Assembly: GCF_000737335.2 (NCBI RefSeq)
Contig: NZ_JMCC02000041.1
Coordinates: 1 to 64,000 of the forward strand
DNA: 64,000 nt
Source: Enhygromyxa salina
GTDB taxonomy: Bacteria; Myxococcota_A; Polyangia; Nannocystales; Nannocystaceae
Reading direction: 5' to 3'
The first letter of the stretch is position 1, and every line of letters starts with the position of its first letter. The position numbers and the translations under genes were made by a program. The notes beneath the pieces were generated by a model that made no database searches, was not told the DNA's origin, and saw only the letters and a list, made by a program, of their open reading frames with translations. Positions 53,519 to 60,829 of this stretch are shown in pieces.

Positions 53519-54811
53519 ATGCACTTGCTCGCCAATGCGTCGACCGCGGTTGGTTCCGAGACAGAGGAGCTGGTCTTGCACCTGCTCGTGCAGCTCGTGG
53601 TGATCTTGGTCGCCACCCGCGTGGTGACGGTGATCGTCCGGCGCCTCGGCCAGACGGATGTATCTGGCGAGATTCTGGCCGGCCTGGTGCTCGGCCCCTC
53701 GGCGCTGGGGCTGCTGTTCCCGGAGATATCGACCGAGCTGTTCCATCCCTCGACCTCGACGATCTTCGTGGGGCTCGCGCAGATCGGGCTGATCTTGCTG
53801 ATGTTTCAGATCGGCATGGAGTTCGAGTTCGGCGAGCAGCTTGGCCAGCGCAAGGCTTCGGTCGTGCTGGTCAGCTTGGCGGGCCTGCTGCTGCCGTTCT
53901 CGTGCGGGTACTTCTCGGCACCATGGTTCCACGCACAGCTCGCTGATCCAAGCACGCCGCTGCTGGGCTTTCGCCTGTTCTTCGCGGTCTCGATGTCGAT
54001 CACGGCGATCCCGATCCTCGGCCGGATCTTCATGGAGCTGGGGCTCTCGCACACCCGGACGGCGGCGCTGGTGATTGGCTCGGCGGCGATCGACGATGTG
54101 ATCGGCTGGCTGCTGCTTGGCTCGGTCAGCCTGATCGTCGCCGAGCAGTTCAGCTTTGTGTGGGCGGCCCAGCGGATCGCCATGATCGGCGCTTACGTGC
54201 TCGTGGTGTTCTTCGTCGTCCGGCCCATACTCGGACGCTGGCTGGCCAAGGACATCGCCAAGCGCGGCGGGCTGTCGCTTCCGGCGATCGCGATCGTGCT
54301 GATCGTGCTGTTGTGCTCGGCCTCGATCACCAGCTCGCTCGGCGTGTTTGCGATCATCGGCGGGTTCTTGGTCGGCCTGGCGCTGCACCGCGATCGCCAG
54401 TTCGTCGAGCTGTGGAAGCAGCGGGTCTCGCCGCTGGTGATGATGCTGCTGTTACCGGTGTTCTTCGCCTACACGGGGCTGCGCACGGACATCGGCGCGA
54501 TCGATGGGTGGTGGGGCGCGGCCGTCTGCGGCATGGTCCTGGTCGTCGCGTTCGGCTCGAAATTTGGCGGCGCGTTCTTGGCTGCCAAGGCGGTCGGCGA
54601 GCCCACCCGCGACGCGCTGACGATCGGCGTGTGCATGAATACCCGGGCGTTGATGGAGCTCATCGTGATCAACATCGGCTACGACATGGGCGTGGTCCCG
54701 CGCGACATGTTCACGATGTTGGTGATCATGGCGCTGGTCAGCACCTTCATGGCGACGCCGATGATCGCGTGGTTGATGAAGAGCGAGCGGCGACCGGTCG
54801 CGGCCGCGTGA
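53519..54811 (+). CDS. CPA2-family cation:proton antiporter
   Basis: The 430-residue integral membrane protein has 12 predicted helices. It shows the Na+/H+ exchanger fold: GQTDVSGEILAGLVLGPSAL, ITAIPILGRIFMELGL and the ion-binding Asp pair in AAIDDVIGW. It lacks the C-terminal TrkA-N domain of KefB/KefC, so the product is the transporter domain only. ATG 53519 opens the hydrophilic N-terminus directly before helix 1. It follows the efflux operon on the same strand and is convergent with the isc operon. Confidence 0.9.
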   Translation: MHLLANASTAVGSETEELVLHLLVQLVVILVATRVVTVIVRRLGQTDVSGEILAGLVLGPSALGLLFPEISTELFHPSTSTIFVGLAQIGLILLMFQIGMEFEFGEQLGQRKASVVLVSLAGLLLPFSCGYFSAPWFHAQLADPSTPLLGFRLFFAVSMSITAIPILGRIFMELGLSHTRTAALVIGSAAIDDVIGWLLLGSVSLIVAEQFSFVWAAQRIAMIGAYVLVVFFVVRPILGRWLAKDIAKRGGLSLPAIAIVLIVLLCSASITSSLGVFAIIGGFLVGLALHRDRQFVELWKQRVSPLVMMLLLPVFFAYTGLRTDIGAIDGWWGAAVCGMVLVVAFGSKFGGAFLAAKAVGEPTRDALTIGVCMNTRALMELIVINIGYDMGVVPRDMFTMLVIMALVSTFMATPMIAWLMKSERRPVAAA

Positions 54812-54882
54812 CCCCAAAAAAATCGACCCTCGCGGCGTCATCCGCAGCGGCGTCGGTGGCAAGGGAACCACCAGGAGCCACC

Positions 54883-54957
54883 ATGAACCGCATCATCCTG
54901 ATCTCGCCATGTGCGGCTTCTTCACCGGGATCGACATCGAATTCCTCGAGGTCCTGA
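54883..54957 (+). CDS. Possible 24-residue peptide with strong ribosome-binding site
   Basis: ATG 54883 has a strong AGGAG five bases upstream but encodes only 24 residues (opening MNRIILISPCAAS). An overlapping frame from ATG 54909 encodes a 20-residue peptide (MCGFFTGIDIEFLEVLTPDL). They lie between the convergent antiporter and ferredoxin genes. Neither is recognised; they could be chance or a short peptide gene. Confidence 0.3.
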   Translation: MNRIILISPCAASSPGSTSNSSRS

Positions 54958-54993
54958 CCCCAGATCTGTGAGCCGCGGACCAGCGGCACCGAC

Positions 54994-55347
54994 TCAGCCA
55001 GCTTTGGGTCGGTGCTCGGGGTGCTCGTTGAACCACACTTCAACGGACTCCTGCGACAGCTCCACGACCAGGTCTTTGTCGCCAAGCTTGACCTGGCAGC
55101 CCAGCCGCGAGTTGGGCCGGACCTCGAAGGCCATGTCCAGCCGGTCTTCTTCGGCGTCGCTGGCCTCGTCGAGCGAGTCCTCCCCTTCGACCACGTAGCA
55201 GTGGCACGAAGAACACGCGCACACGCCCCCGCACGCCGAGCCCATCTTGACGTCGTTGTGCTCGGCGATCTCGAGCAGGCTGACGCCTGACTTGGCCTCG
55301 ATGACTCGCTCTTGGTCTGGGCCGCCTCGATAGGTGACTTTGGGCAT
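54994..55347 (-). CDS. fdx: ISC-type [2Fe-2S] ferredoxin
   Basis: This 117-residue protein starts at ATG 55345-55347, with AGGAG about 11 bases upstream. The adrenodoxin-type cluster ligands are visible in GSACGGVCACSSCHCYV, with the last ligand in RLGCQVKL. It donates electrons for Fe-S cluster assembly. It is the last gene of the isc operon, 13 bases after hscA. Confidence 0.93.
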   Translation of the reverse strand: MPKVTYRGGPDQERVIEAKSGVSLLEIAEHNDVKMGSACGGVCACSSCHCYVVEGEDSLDEASDAEEDRLDMAFEVRPNSRLGCQVKLGDKDLVVELSQESVEVWFNEHPEHRPKAG

Positions 55348-55360
55348 TTTCGTTGTGCTC

Positions 55361-57352
55361 CTACTGCGGCTCGATGACTTCGGCCGCGTGCGCGCCACGA
55401 CGTTCGTCGAGCGCTTGTTCTTCGGCAAGGGCCGACTCGATCTCGGCCAGGCTCTTGCCAGCCATGCCGGCCCGCAGCGCCCGCTCCATGCGGCGCCGCG
55501 CGAACGGCTCGGAGCGCTTCTCCAGCTGCTCGCGCGCCTTGTTGATTGGATCGGCGTGCTCGGACTGCTGCATCACGGCCTCGCACTCGACCAGCGCCGC
55601 GAGGATCTGCGCGTGCTCCTCGGGGTCGAGCATGCCTTCAATTGAGCCGACCTCGTCGATCGCCGTGCGCAGCGCGAGCATGACCCGGCCCATCTCGACC
55701 CGGGCCTCGGCCAGGTTGCGCGCCGCGAAGTCCTCGCGGGCGTGATCCAGGCTGTCCATCACCAGCTCGTCGACCTCGTCGCCCGACAGACCGTAGGTTG
55801 GCTTGACCTCGATCGACTGCTTGACGCCGGTCATCAGCTCGCGGGCGGTGACCGTGAGCAGCGCGTCGGCGTCGAGCTCGAAGGTGATCTCGACCCGGGC
55901 CATGGATGGCGGCAGGCGCGGGATCCCACGCAGCTCGAAGCGCGCCAGGCTGCGGCAGTCGTCGGCCAGCTCGCGCTCGCCCTGGACCACGTGCACGGTC
56001 ATGCCGGTCTGCTTCTCGCTGTAGTTTGTGAACACCTGCCGGGCCGAGATCGGGATCGTGGCGTTGCGCGGGATGATCTTTTCCACGATCCCGCCCATGG
56101 TCTCCAAGCCCAGGCTCAGCGGCACGACATCGAGCAGGGTCACGCCCTCGCGCTCGCTCCCCGACAGGATGTCGGCCTGGATCGCGGCGCCGTAGGCCAC
56201 GACCTTGTCGGGATCGATGTCGGCGAGCGGCTCGCGGCCGAACGCCTGCTCGACGAGCTTGCGGACCAGCGGCACCCGCGTTGAGCCGCCGACCAAGACC
56301 ACGCCGTCGAGCTCGCGCTTGTCGACGCCTGCATCGGACAGCGCGGCCTTGCTGACCTTGATCGTGCGCTTGACCAGGGGGAGGATCAGCGCGTCGAGCT
56401 GCGCCCGCGTCACCTGGGTCGGGCCCAGCTCGCAGCGCTCGAGCGTCACGCTGGTCACCTCGGCGTCGCTGAGCGCCTCTTTGGCGGCGCGCGCGGCCAG
56501 CATCAGCTCTTGCTGCTGCGCGGGGCTGGGCGCGCTCAGCTTGGCGAGCTCGCGCAGGTGGCCCGCGAGCGCGCGGTCGAAGTCGTCGCCGCCAAGCGCC
56601 GAGTCGCCGCTGGTCGCCAACACCTGAAACACGCCCGCGCGCAGGCGCAGGATCGAGATGTCGAAGGTGCCGCCGCCAAGATCGTAGACCGCGAACGAGC
56701 CCTCGCCGTGCTCACCGCGACCCTGGCGATCCAGCCCGTAGGCCAGCGCGGCCGCGGTGGGCTCGGCGAGCAGACGAAACACCTCGAGCCCGGCGATCCG
56801 CCCGGCGTCCTTGGTTGCCTGGCGCTGGGCCTCGTCGAAGTAGGCCGGGACCGTGATCACAGCGCCGCTCACGTCATCGTCGAGCTCGTGCTCGGCCCGG
56901 TCGCGCAGGACCTCCAGGATCCGCGCCGACACCTCCACGGGGCTGACGTAGCGGGGCGGCTGACCGGGATCCGCGACATCCAGCCGGACCACCTGCGCGT
57001 CGTCGGCGAGGCGATACGGGTGGGTGAAGTCGATGTCCTTGGGCCCCCGGCCCATGAAGCGCTTGACGCTCGACAGGACCTGCTCGGGGTGCTCGACCGC
57101 GACCGCTCGCGCGGCGCGACCGACCACGACCTCGCCACCGGCGTACGACACGACCGAGTGCAGCAGCGTCTGGCCCTCGGCGTCCGCGAGGACCCGCGGC
57201 GCGGCGCCGTTGGGTGCGATCGCAACCAAGCTGTGGGTGGTGCCAAGGTCAATGCCGATCGCCTTGCCAGGCTTGCGCCTGCGCTTGCTCGGTGCCTCGG
57301 GCTCGGCGATCTGAAACAGTCCGCCGCCCTGAATATCGATGCTCTGCGCCAT
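55361..57352 (-). CDS. hscA: HscA, Hsp70-type chaperone of Fe-S assembly
   Basis: This 663-residue protein starts at ATG 57350-57352. The Hsp70 ATPase domain (about 35-400) has IGIDLGTTHSLVAI, VYDLGGGTFDISIL and VVLVGGSTRVPLVRKLV. The substrate-binding domain and helical lid follow (TFELDADALLTVTARE). HscA with HscB releases the cluster from IscU by binding its LPPVK motif, which is present in the adjacent IscU. An alternative start 33 bases upstream is less likely. It lies between hscB and fdx in the operon. Confidence 0.94.
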   Translation of the reverse strand: MAQSIDIQGGGLFQIAEPEAPSKRRRKPGKAIGIDLGTTHSLVAIAPNGAAPRVLADAEGQTLLHSVVSYAGGEVVVGRAARAVAVEHPEQVLSSVKRFMGRGPKDIDFTHPYRLADDAQVVRLDVADPGQPPRYVSPVEVSARILEVLRDRAEHELDDDVSGAVITVPAYFDEAQRQATKDAGRIAGLEVFRLLAEPTAAALAYGLDRQGRGEHGEGSFAVYDLGGGTFDISILRLRAGVFQVLATSGDSALGGDDFDRALAGHLRELAKLSAPSPAQQQELMLAARAAKEALSDAEVTSVTLERCELGPTQVTRAQLDALILPLVKRTIKVSKAALSDAGVDKRELDGVVLVGGSTRVPLVRKLVEQAFGREPLADIDPDKVVAYGAAIQADILSGSEREGVTLLDVVPLSLGLETMGGIVEKIIPRNATIPISARQVFTNYSEKQTGMTVHVVQGERELADDCRSLARFELRGIPRLPPSMARVEITFELDADALLTVTARELMTGVKQSIEVKPTYGLSGDEVDELVMDSLDHAREDFAARNLAEARVEMGRVMLALRTAIDEVGSIEGMLDPEEHAQILAALVECEAVMQQSEHADPINKAREQLEKRSEPFARRRMERALRAGMAGKSLAEIESALAEEQALDERRGAHAAEVIEPQ

Positions 57353-57359
57353 GAGAGGT

Positions 57360-57953
57360 CTACCCTGAGCCGGCCTCGAGCTCATCGAGCAAGGCGCCGA
57401 CTTCGTCGTTGAAGCGCTGCAAGTAGCGACGGTGCACGAGCTCCGCCGCAGCCGCTCGCGTGTCGCCGCGCTCGAGCGCCGCGACGCCCGCGTCGAACAC
57501 CTGCTCGAGCTCGGCTTCGATCTCGTCGCGCAGCTGCTCGAGCGCTTCGGTGCCCCCGGAGCTGACCGCCTCGAGGCGCTCGCGTCGCTCGATCATCTCG
57601 ATCAAGAACGACTGCTCGGGGTGCGGCGCGCCGGTCTGCGGATCGCTGGAGTCGAGATCCACGCCGCCGAGCTTGACCAGGTACTCCGCCCGGCGAACGC
57701 GATCACGCAAGACCTGGTAGGCCTCGTTGAGCGCCGCGCTGTGCTCGAGCGCAGCCCGGCGCGTCGCCGCGTCCGCGCCTGCGTGGCGATCCGGGTGATA
57801 GCGGCGCGAGCGATCGAGGTAGCCGTCCTCGAGCGCGTTGCGATCTACGCGCCACGCCCGATCGAGGCCAAGCCGCGCGAAGTGATCGAGCGCCGGGTCG
57901 AAGGGCTCGAGCCCGCCGTCAGAAGTTGACAGACTCGCCGCAGCCACAGTCAT
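57360..57953 (-). CDS. hscB: HscB, J-domain co-chaperone
   Basis: About 197 residues from ATG 57951-57953, which overlaps the iscA 3' end by 35 bases. The J domain is recognisable from HFARLGLDRAWRVD and the HPD motif in RRYHPDRHAG, with NEAYQVLRDRVRRAEYLVKL. The C-terminal helical bundle includes FLIEMIERRERLE. It delivers IscU to HscA and stimulates its ATPase. The N-terminal ~25 residues are low complexity, so the true start could be further in. Confidence 0.9.
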   Translation of the reverse strand: MTVAAASLSTSDGGLEPFDPALDHFARLGLDRAWRVDRNALEDGYLDRSRRYHPDRHAGADAATRRAALEHSAALNEAYQVLRDRVRRAEYLVKLGGVDLDSSDPQTGAPHPEQSFLIEMIERRERLEAVSSGGTEALEQLRDEIEAELEQVFDAGVAALERGDTRAAAAELVHRRYLQRFNDEVGALLDELEAGSG

Positions 57954-58326
57954 TCTTGACGTTGGGGTTGTCGAACTGGAAGCCGTGCCCACGGATGCCC
58001 TTCTCGAAGTGGATCGTCGTCCCTTCGAGATAGATCATGCTCTTGGGATCGACGTACACGCGCACGCCGTTGTCGGCCGTGATCACGGCGTCGTTCTTGC
58101 GCGGGGGCTTGTCGCTGAACTCGAACACGTAGCTGTAGCCGGTGCAGCCGCCGCCGCGGATCCCAAACCGGATCGCCGCGTCTGGGGTGCCGCGCTTGAC
58201 CAGCTGCCCGTGCATGATCTCCGCCGCGGCCGCGGTCACGGTCAGCTTGGGCAGGCTGCCCGCAGCATGCTCCACCGCCGAGCTGGCGGCGTCTTCGCTG
58301 GAGTGCGTTGTCATGTGGGCTTGCAC
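57919..58326 (-). CDS. iscA: IscA/HesB-type Fe-S cluster assembly protein
   Basis: About 135 residues from GTG 58324-58326; ATG 58312-58314 is an alternative. The A-type carrier domain (about 25-135) has GIRGGGCTGYSYVFEF with the first ligand Cys, and the CGCGES tail with the other two. It carries clusters from IscU to targets. It lies 12 bases after iscU and overlaps hscB. Confidence 0.93.
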   Translation of the reverse strand: MQAHMTTHSSEDAASSAVEHAAGSLPKLTVTAAAAEIMHGQLVKRGTPDAAIRFGIRGGGCTGYSYVFEFSDKPPRKNDAVITADNGVRVYVDPKSMIYLEGTTIHFEKGIRGHGFQFDNPNVKNDCGCGESVNF

Positions 58327-58338
58327 CGTTAGACCTGC

Positions 58339-58725
58339 TTACTCGGGCGTGCCGTGCTTCTTTTGATAGTCGGCGATCGCGGCCTTGATCGCGTCCTCGG
58401 CGAGCACCGAGCAGTGGATCTTGACCGGCGGCAACGACAGCTCTTCGGCGATCTGGCTGTTCTTGATCTGCATCGCGTCGGTCAGCTTCATGCCCTTGAC
58501 CCACTCGGTCACCAGGCTGGAGCTGGCGATCGCGCTGCCGCACCCGTAGGTCTTGAATTTGGCGTCGGTGATCACATCACCTTCAACGCGGATCTGCAGC
58601 TTCATGACGTCGCCGCACGCGGGCGCGCCGACGATGCCGGTGCCCACGCCCTCGTCGTTCTTGTCGAGCGAGCCGACGTTGCGGGGATGCTCGTAGTGTT
58701 CGATGACCTTGTCGCTGTACGCCAT
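58339..58725 (-). CDS. iscU: IscU Fe-S cluster scaffold
   Basis: This 128-residue protein has all scaffold ligands: Cys in GAPACGDVMKLQI, Cys in YGCGSAIASSS and Cys in KIHCSVLAEDAI, plus the HscA-recognition motif LPPVK just before the last. It accepts sulfur from IscS and assembles the cluster. Full family length. It lies 24 bases after iscS. Confidence 0.96.
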   Translation of the reverse strand: MAYSDKVIEHYEHPRNVGSLDKNDEGVGTGIVGAPACGDVMKLQIRVEGDVITDAKFKTYGCGSAIASSSLVTEWVKGMKLTDAMQIKNSQIAEELSLPPVKIHCSVLAEDAIKAAIADYQKKHGTPE

Positions 58726-58749
58726 GATGATTCTCCTGTTGCTGGGAAC

Positions 58750-59970
58750 TCAGTGCGCCGTCCACTCGATCGACGCGAGGTCGATGCCCTCTTGAACCAT
58801 CTCCCACAGCGGAGACATGGCCCGGAGGCGCTCGACGTTCTCACGAATGCGGTCGACCACATAGTCGACCTCTTCGCGGGTTGTGTAGCGGCCAATTGTC
58901 ATGCGCAGGCTCGAGTGCGCGAGCTCGTCGTTGAGGCCCATCGCGCGCAGCACGTAGCTGGGCTCGAGGCTGGCCGAGGTGCAGGCCGAGCCGCTGGACA
59001 CCGCGATGCCCTTGAGGCCCATGAGCAGCGACTCGCCCTCCACGTACGCGAACGAGATGTTCAGCGTGCCGGGCAGGTGGTGTGCGAGGGTGCCGTTGAC
59101 GATCGCCTCGGGGATCTCTTGGGTCAGCCGCTCGCGCATGTGCTCGCGCAGGCCCAGGATCCGCTCGGTGTCCGCCGCCATGTCTTGCGCGGCGATCTCG
59201 GCGGCCGCGCCAAACCCCACGATCAACGGGACCGCGAGCGTGCCCGAACGGTTGCCGCGCTCGTGCCCGCCGCCGTGGATCTGCGGGGCGATCCGCACGC
59301 GCGGACGCCGACGCCGGACATACAGCGCGCCCACGCCCTTGGGCCCGTAGATCTTGTGGGCCGAGATGCTCATCAGGTCGATGTGCATCGCGTCGACGTC
59401 CAGCGGGATCTTGCCGTAGGCCTGGACCGCGTCGGTGTGGAACAAGACCTTGCGGGCGTGACACAGCGCGCCGATCTTGGCCAGCTCTTGGACCACGCCA
59501 GTCTCGTTGTTGGCGGCCATGATGCTGACCAAGATGGTCTCTGGCCGAAACGCGCGCTCGAGCTCGTCGAGGTCGATCATGCCGTCGGTGCCGACCCCGA
59601 GCCAGGTGACCTCGCAGCCATGCCGCTCGAGGTACTTGCAGGTGTCGATCACCGCCTTGTGCTCGGTCACGCAGGTGATGATGTGGTTGCCCTTCCCCTC
59701 GAGGAACTCGGCGACGCCCTTGATAGCCAGGTTGTTGGCCTCGGTCGCGCCGCTGGTGAAGGTGATCTCTTTTTCGTTGGCGTTGATCAGCGCCGCGACC
59801 CGCTCGCGGGCCTTGTCGACCGCCTCTTCGGCGACCCAGCCAAACTGATGCGTGCGGCTGGCCGAGTTGCCAAAGTGGGTCGTGAAGTAGGGCAACATCT
59901 GCGCGACCACGCGCTCGTCGACCGGGCAGGTCGCGGCGTAGTCCATATAGATCGGGGTCTCGATGCTCAT
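58750..59970 (-). CDS. iscS: IscS cysteine desulfurase
   Basis: This 406-residue PLP enzyme has the PLP lysine in SISAHKIYGPKGVG and the active-site Cys loop SSGSACTSASLEPSYVLRA. It converts cysteine to alanine and passes sulfur to IscU. Sequence length and motif order match group I NifS/IscS proteins. It lies seven bases after the MerR regulator gene, which indicates one operon. Confidence 0.96.
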   Translation of the reverse strand: MSIETPIYMDYAATCPVDERVVAQMLPYFTTHFGNSASRTHQFGWVAEEAVDKARERVAALINANEKEITFTSGATEANNLAIKGVAEFLEGKGNHIITCVTEHKAVIDTCKYLERHGCEVTWLGVGTDGMIDLDELERAFRPETILVSIMAANNETGVVQELAKIGALCHARKVLFHTDAVQAYGKIPLDVDAMHIDLMSISAHKIYGPKGVGALYVRRRRPRVRIAPQIHGGGHERGNRSGTLAVPLIVGFGAAAEIAAQDMAADTERILGLREHMRERLTQEIPEAIVNGTLAHHLPGTLNISFAYVEGESLLMGLKGIAVSSGSACTSASLEPSYVLRAMGLNDELAHSSLRMTIGRYTTREEVDYVVDRIRENVERLRAMSPLWEMVQEGIDLASIEWTAH

Positions 59971-59977
59971 GACGGGC

Positions 59978-60529
59978 TCACGTGCTCAGCTCTTCGTTGG
60001 AGTTGTTGGCGTTGGTGTCACCGCTGCCGCGGTTGAGGTGGATGCCCGAGACCAGCTTGGGCTCGGGCAGGCCACCGTGGCGATCGTCGCCACACTCGAC
60101 ACACGCTTTGGTGGAGGTCTCGCCGCAGCTGCGGCAGGCCTCGAGGTAGCTGAGGCTCTCGGCGATGTCGCGCTCGAGCTGCAACAGCTTTTGGATCTGT
60201 TCGCGGGTGTCGCGAAGCTTGCTCTGGAACAGCTCGCGGACCCCATGCATGGCCCCCGGTGCCGAGGCCGAAGACTCGACGGCCTCGAGCAAGCCGCGGA
60301 TCTGGCCCAGTTTGAAGCCCATGTCCTGGAGCTTGCTGATCCAGTAGACCCGGGCGAGCTCGTCGGAGCCGTACAGCCGAAACCCGCCGTCCGAGCGCTC
60401 GGGCGAGAGCAAGCCCATCTCTTCGTAGAGATGGAGCGCGCGCACCGTCTTGCCGGTCTTGCGCGCGAGCTGGCCAATCTTCATCCGGGGCTTCGCCCCT
60501 GTCTTGACCGCGCTGCTTGGTTTGCCCAT
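59978..60529 (-). CDS. MerR-family regulator of the isc operon, Cys-rich tail
   Basis: About 183 residues from ATG 60527-60529; the family-typical start MKIGQL would be ATG 60482-60484. A winged helix (IGQLARKTGKTVRALHLYEE) is followed by MerR helices (ELARVYWISKLQDMGFKLGQ) and a coiled coil. The C-terminal part holds CRSCGETSTKACVECGDDRH, two CxxC pairs that could bind an Fe-S cluster or zinc. It occupies the place of the Rrf2-type IscR of classical isc operons. Two copies of a dyad upstream (60566-60591, 60706-60730) fit MerR-type operators. Control of the operon by cluster status is inference. Confidence 0.9.
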   Translation of the reverse strand: MGKPSSAVKTGAKPRMKIGQLARKTGKTVRALHLYEEMGLLSPERSDGGFRLYGSDELARVYWISKLQDMGFKLGQIRGLLEAVESSASAPGAMHGVRELFQSKLRDTREQIQKLLQLERDIAESLSYLEACRSCGETSTKACVECGDDRHGGLPEPKLVSGIHLNRGSGDTNANNSNEELST

Positions 60530-60565
60530 CGAGTTGCCCGTCCGGCTTGTTTGCCTGGTCCGCTG

Positions 60566-60591
60566 CAACTCTAACCCTAACGTGAGAGTTG
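60566..60591. promoter_or_regulatory. Candidate MerR-type operator 1 of the isc operon
   Basis: CAACTCT (60566-60572) and AGAGTTG (60585-60591) form a 7-bp dyad with 12-bp spacing, 37 bases upstream of the regulator start at 60529. MerR-type operators are dyads of this kind placed between long-spaced promoter elements. Confidence 0.6.
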
Positions 60592-60705
60592 AGTTGCCCC
60601 GCCAACATGACTGGACAAGCCGCTCGTGTCAACCCACCCAGGAACCGCGCAAACGGCTCGGAAGTGGCCTTCTAGCCAACCATGGGCCCAATCTACGACG
60701 GTCCA

Positions 60706-60730
60706 CAACTCTGACGCACACGTGAGAGTG
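60706..60730. promoter_or_regulatory. Candidate MerR-type operator 2
   Basis: CAACTCT (60706-60712) and AGAGTG (60725-60730) repeat the first dyad with the same 12-bp spacing and a shared ACGTGAGAGT half. It lies 140 bases further upstream with no gene between. The two copies could cooperate or drive a second transcript. Confidence 0.55.
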
Positions 60731-60772
60731 AGGGCGGACACGAGGCGCGGTGGGCTCCACGCGGTGGGCTCC

Positions 60773-60807
60773 AAAAAGAACGAGCCGGAGGGGTTCGCCT
60801 CCGGCTC
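60773..60807 (-). terminator. Intrinsic terminator of the large lipoprotein gene
   Basis: On the minus strand GAGCCGGAGG and CCTCCGGCTC form a perfect 10-bp stem (60782-60791 with 60798-60807, 6-nt loop) followed by TTCTTTTT. It lies 22 bases after the stop at 60830. Confidence 0.9.
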
Positions 60808-60829
60808 GCTCGCTACCCTATTTTGTTCC

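Noticed and set aside
54747..55586. Minus-strand frame ending in the antiporter gene, considered as an IscX homologue
   Set aside because: The segment DLEEFDVDPGEEAAHGEI superficially recalls IscX, but length, other conserved residues and frame do not fit. It overlaps both fdx and the antiporter.
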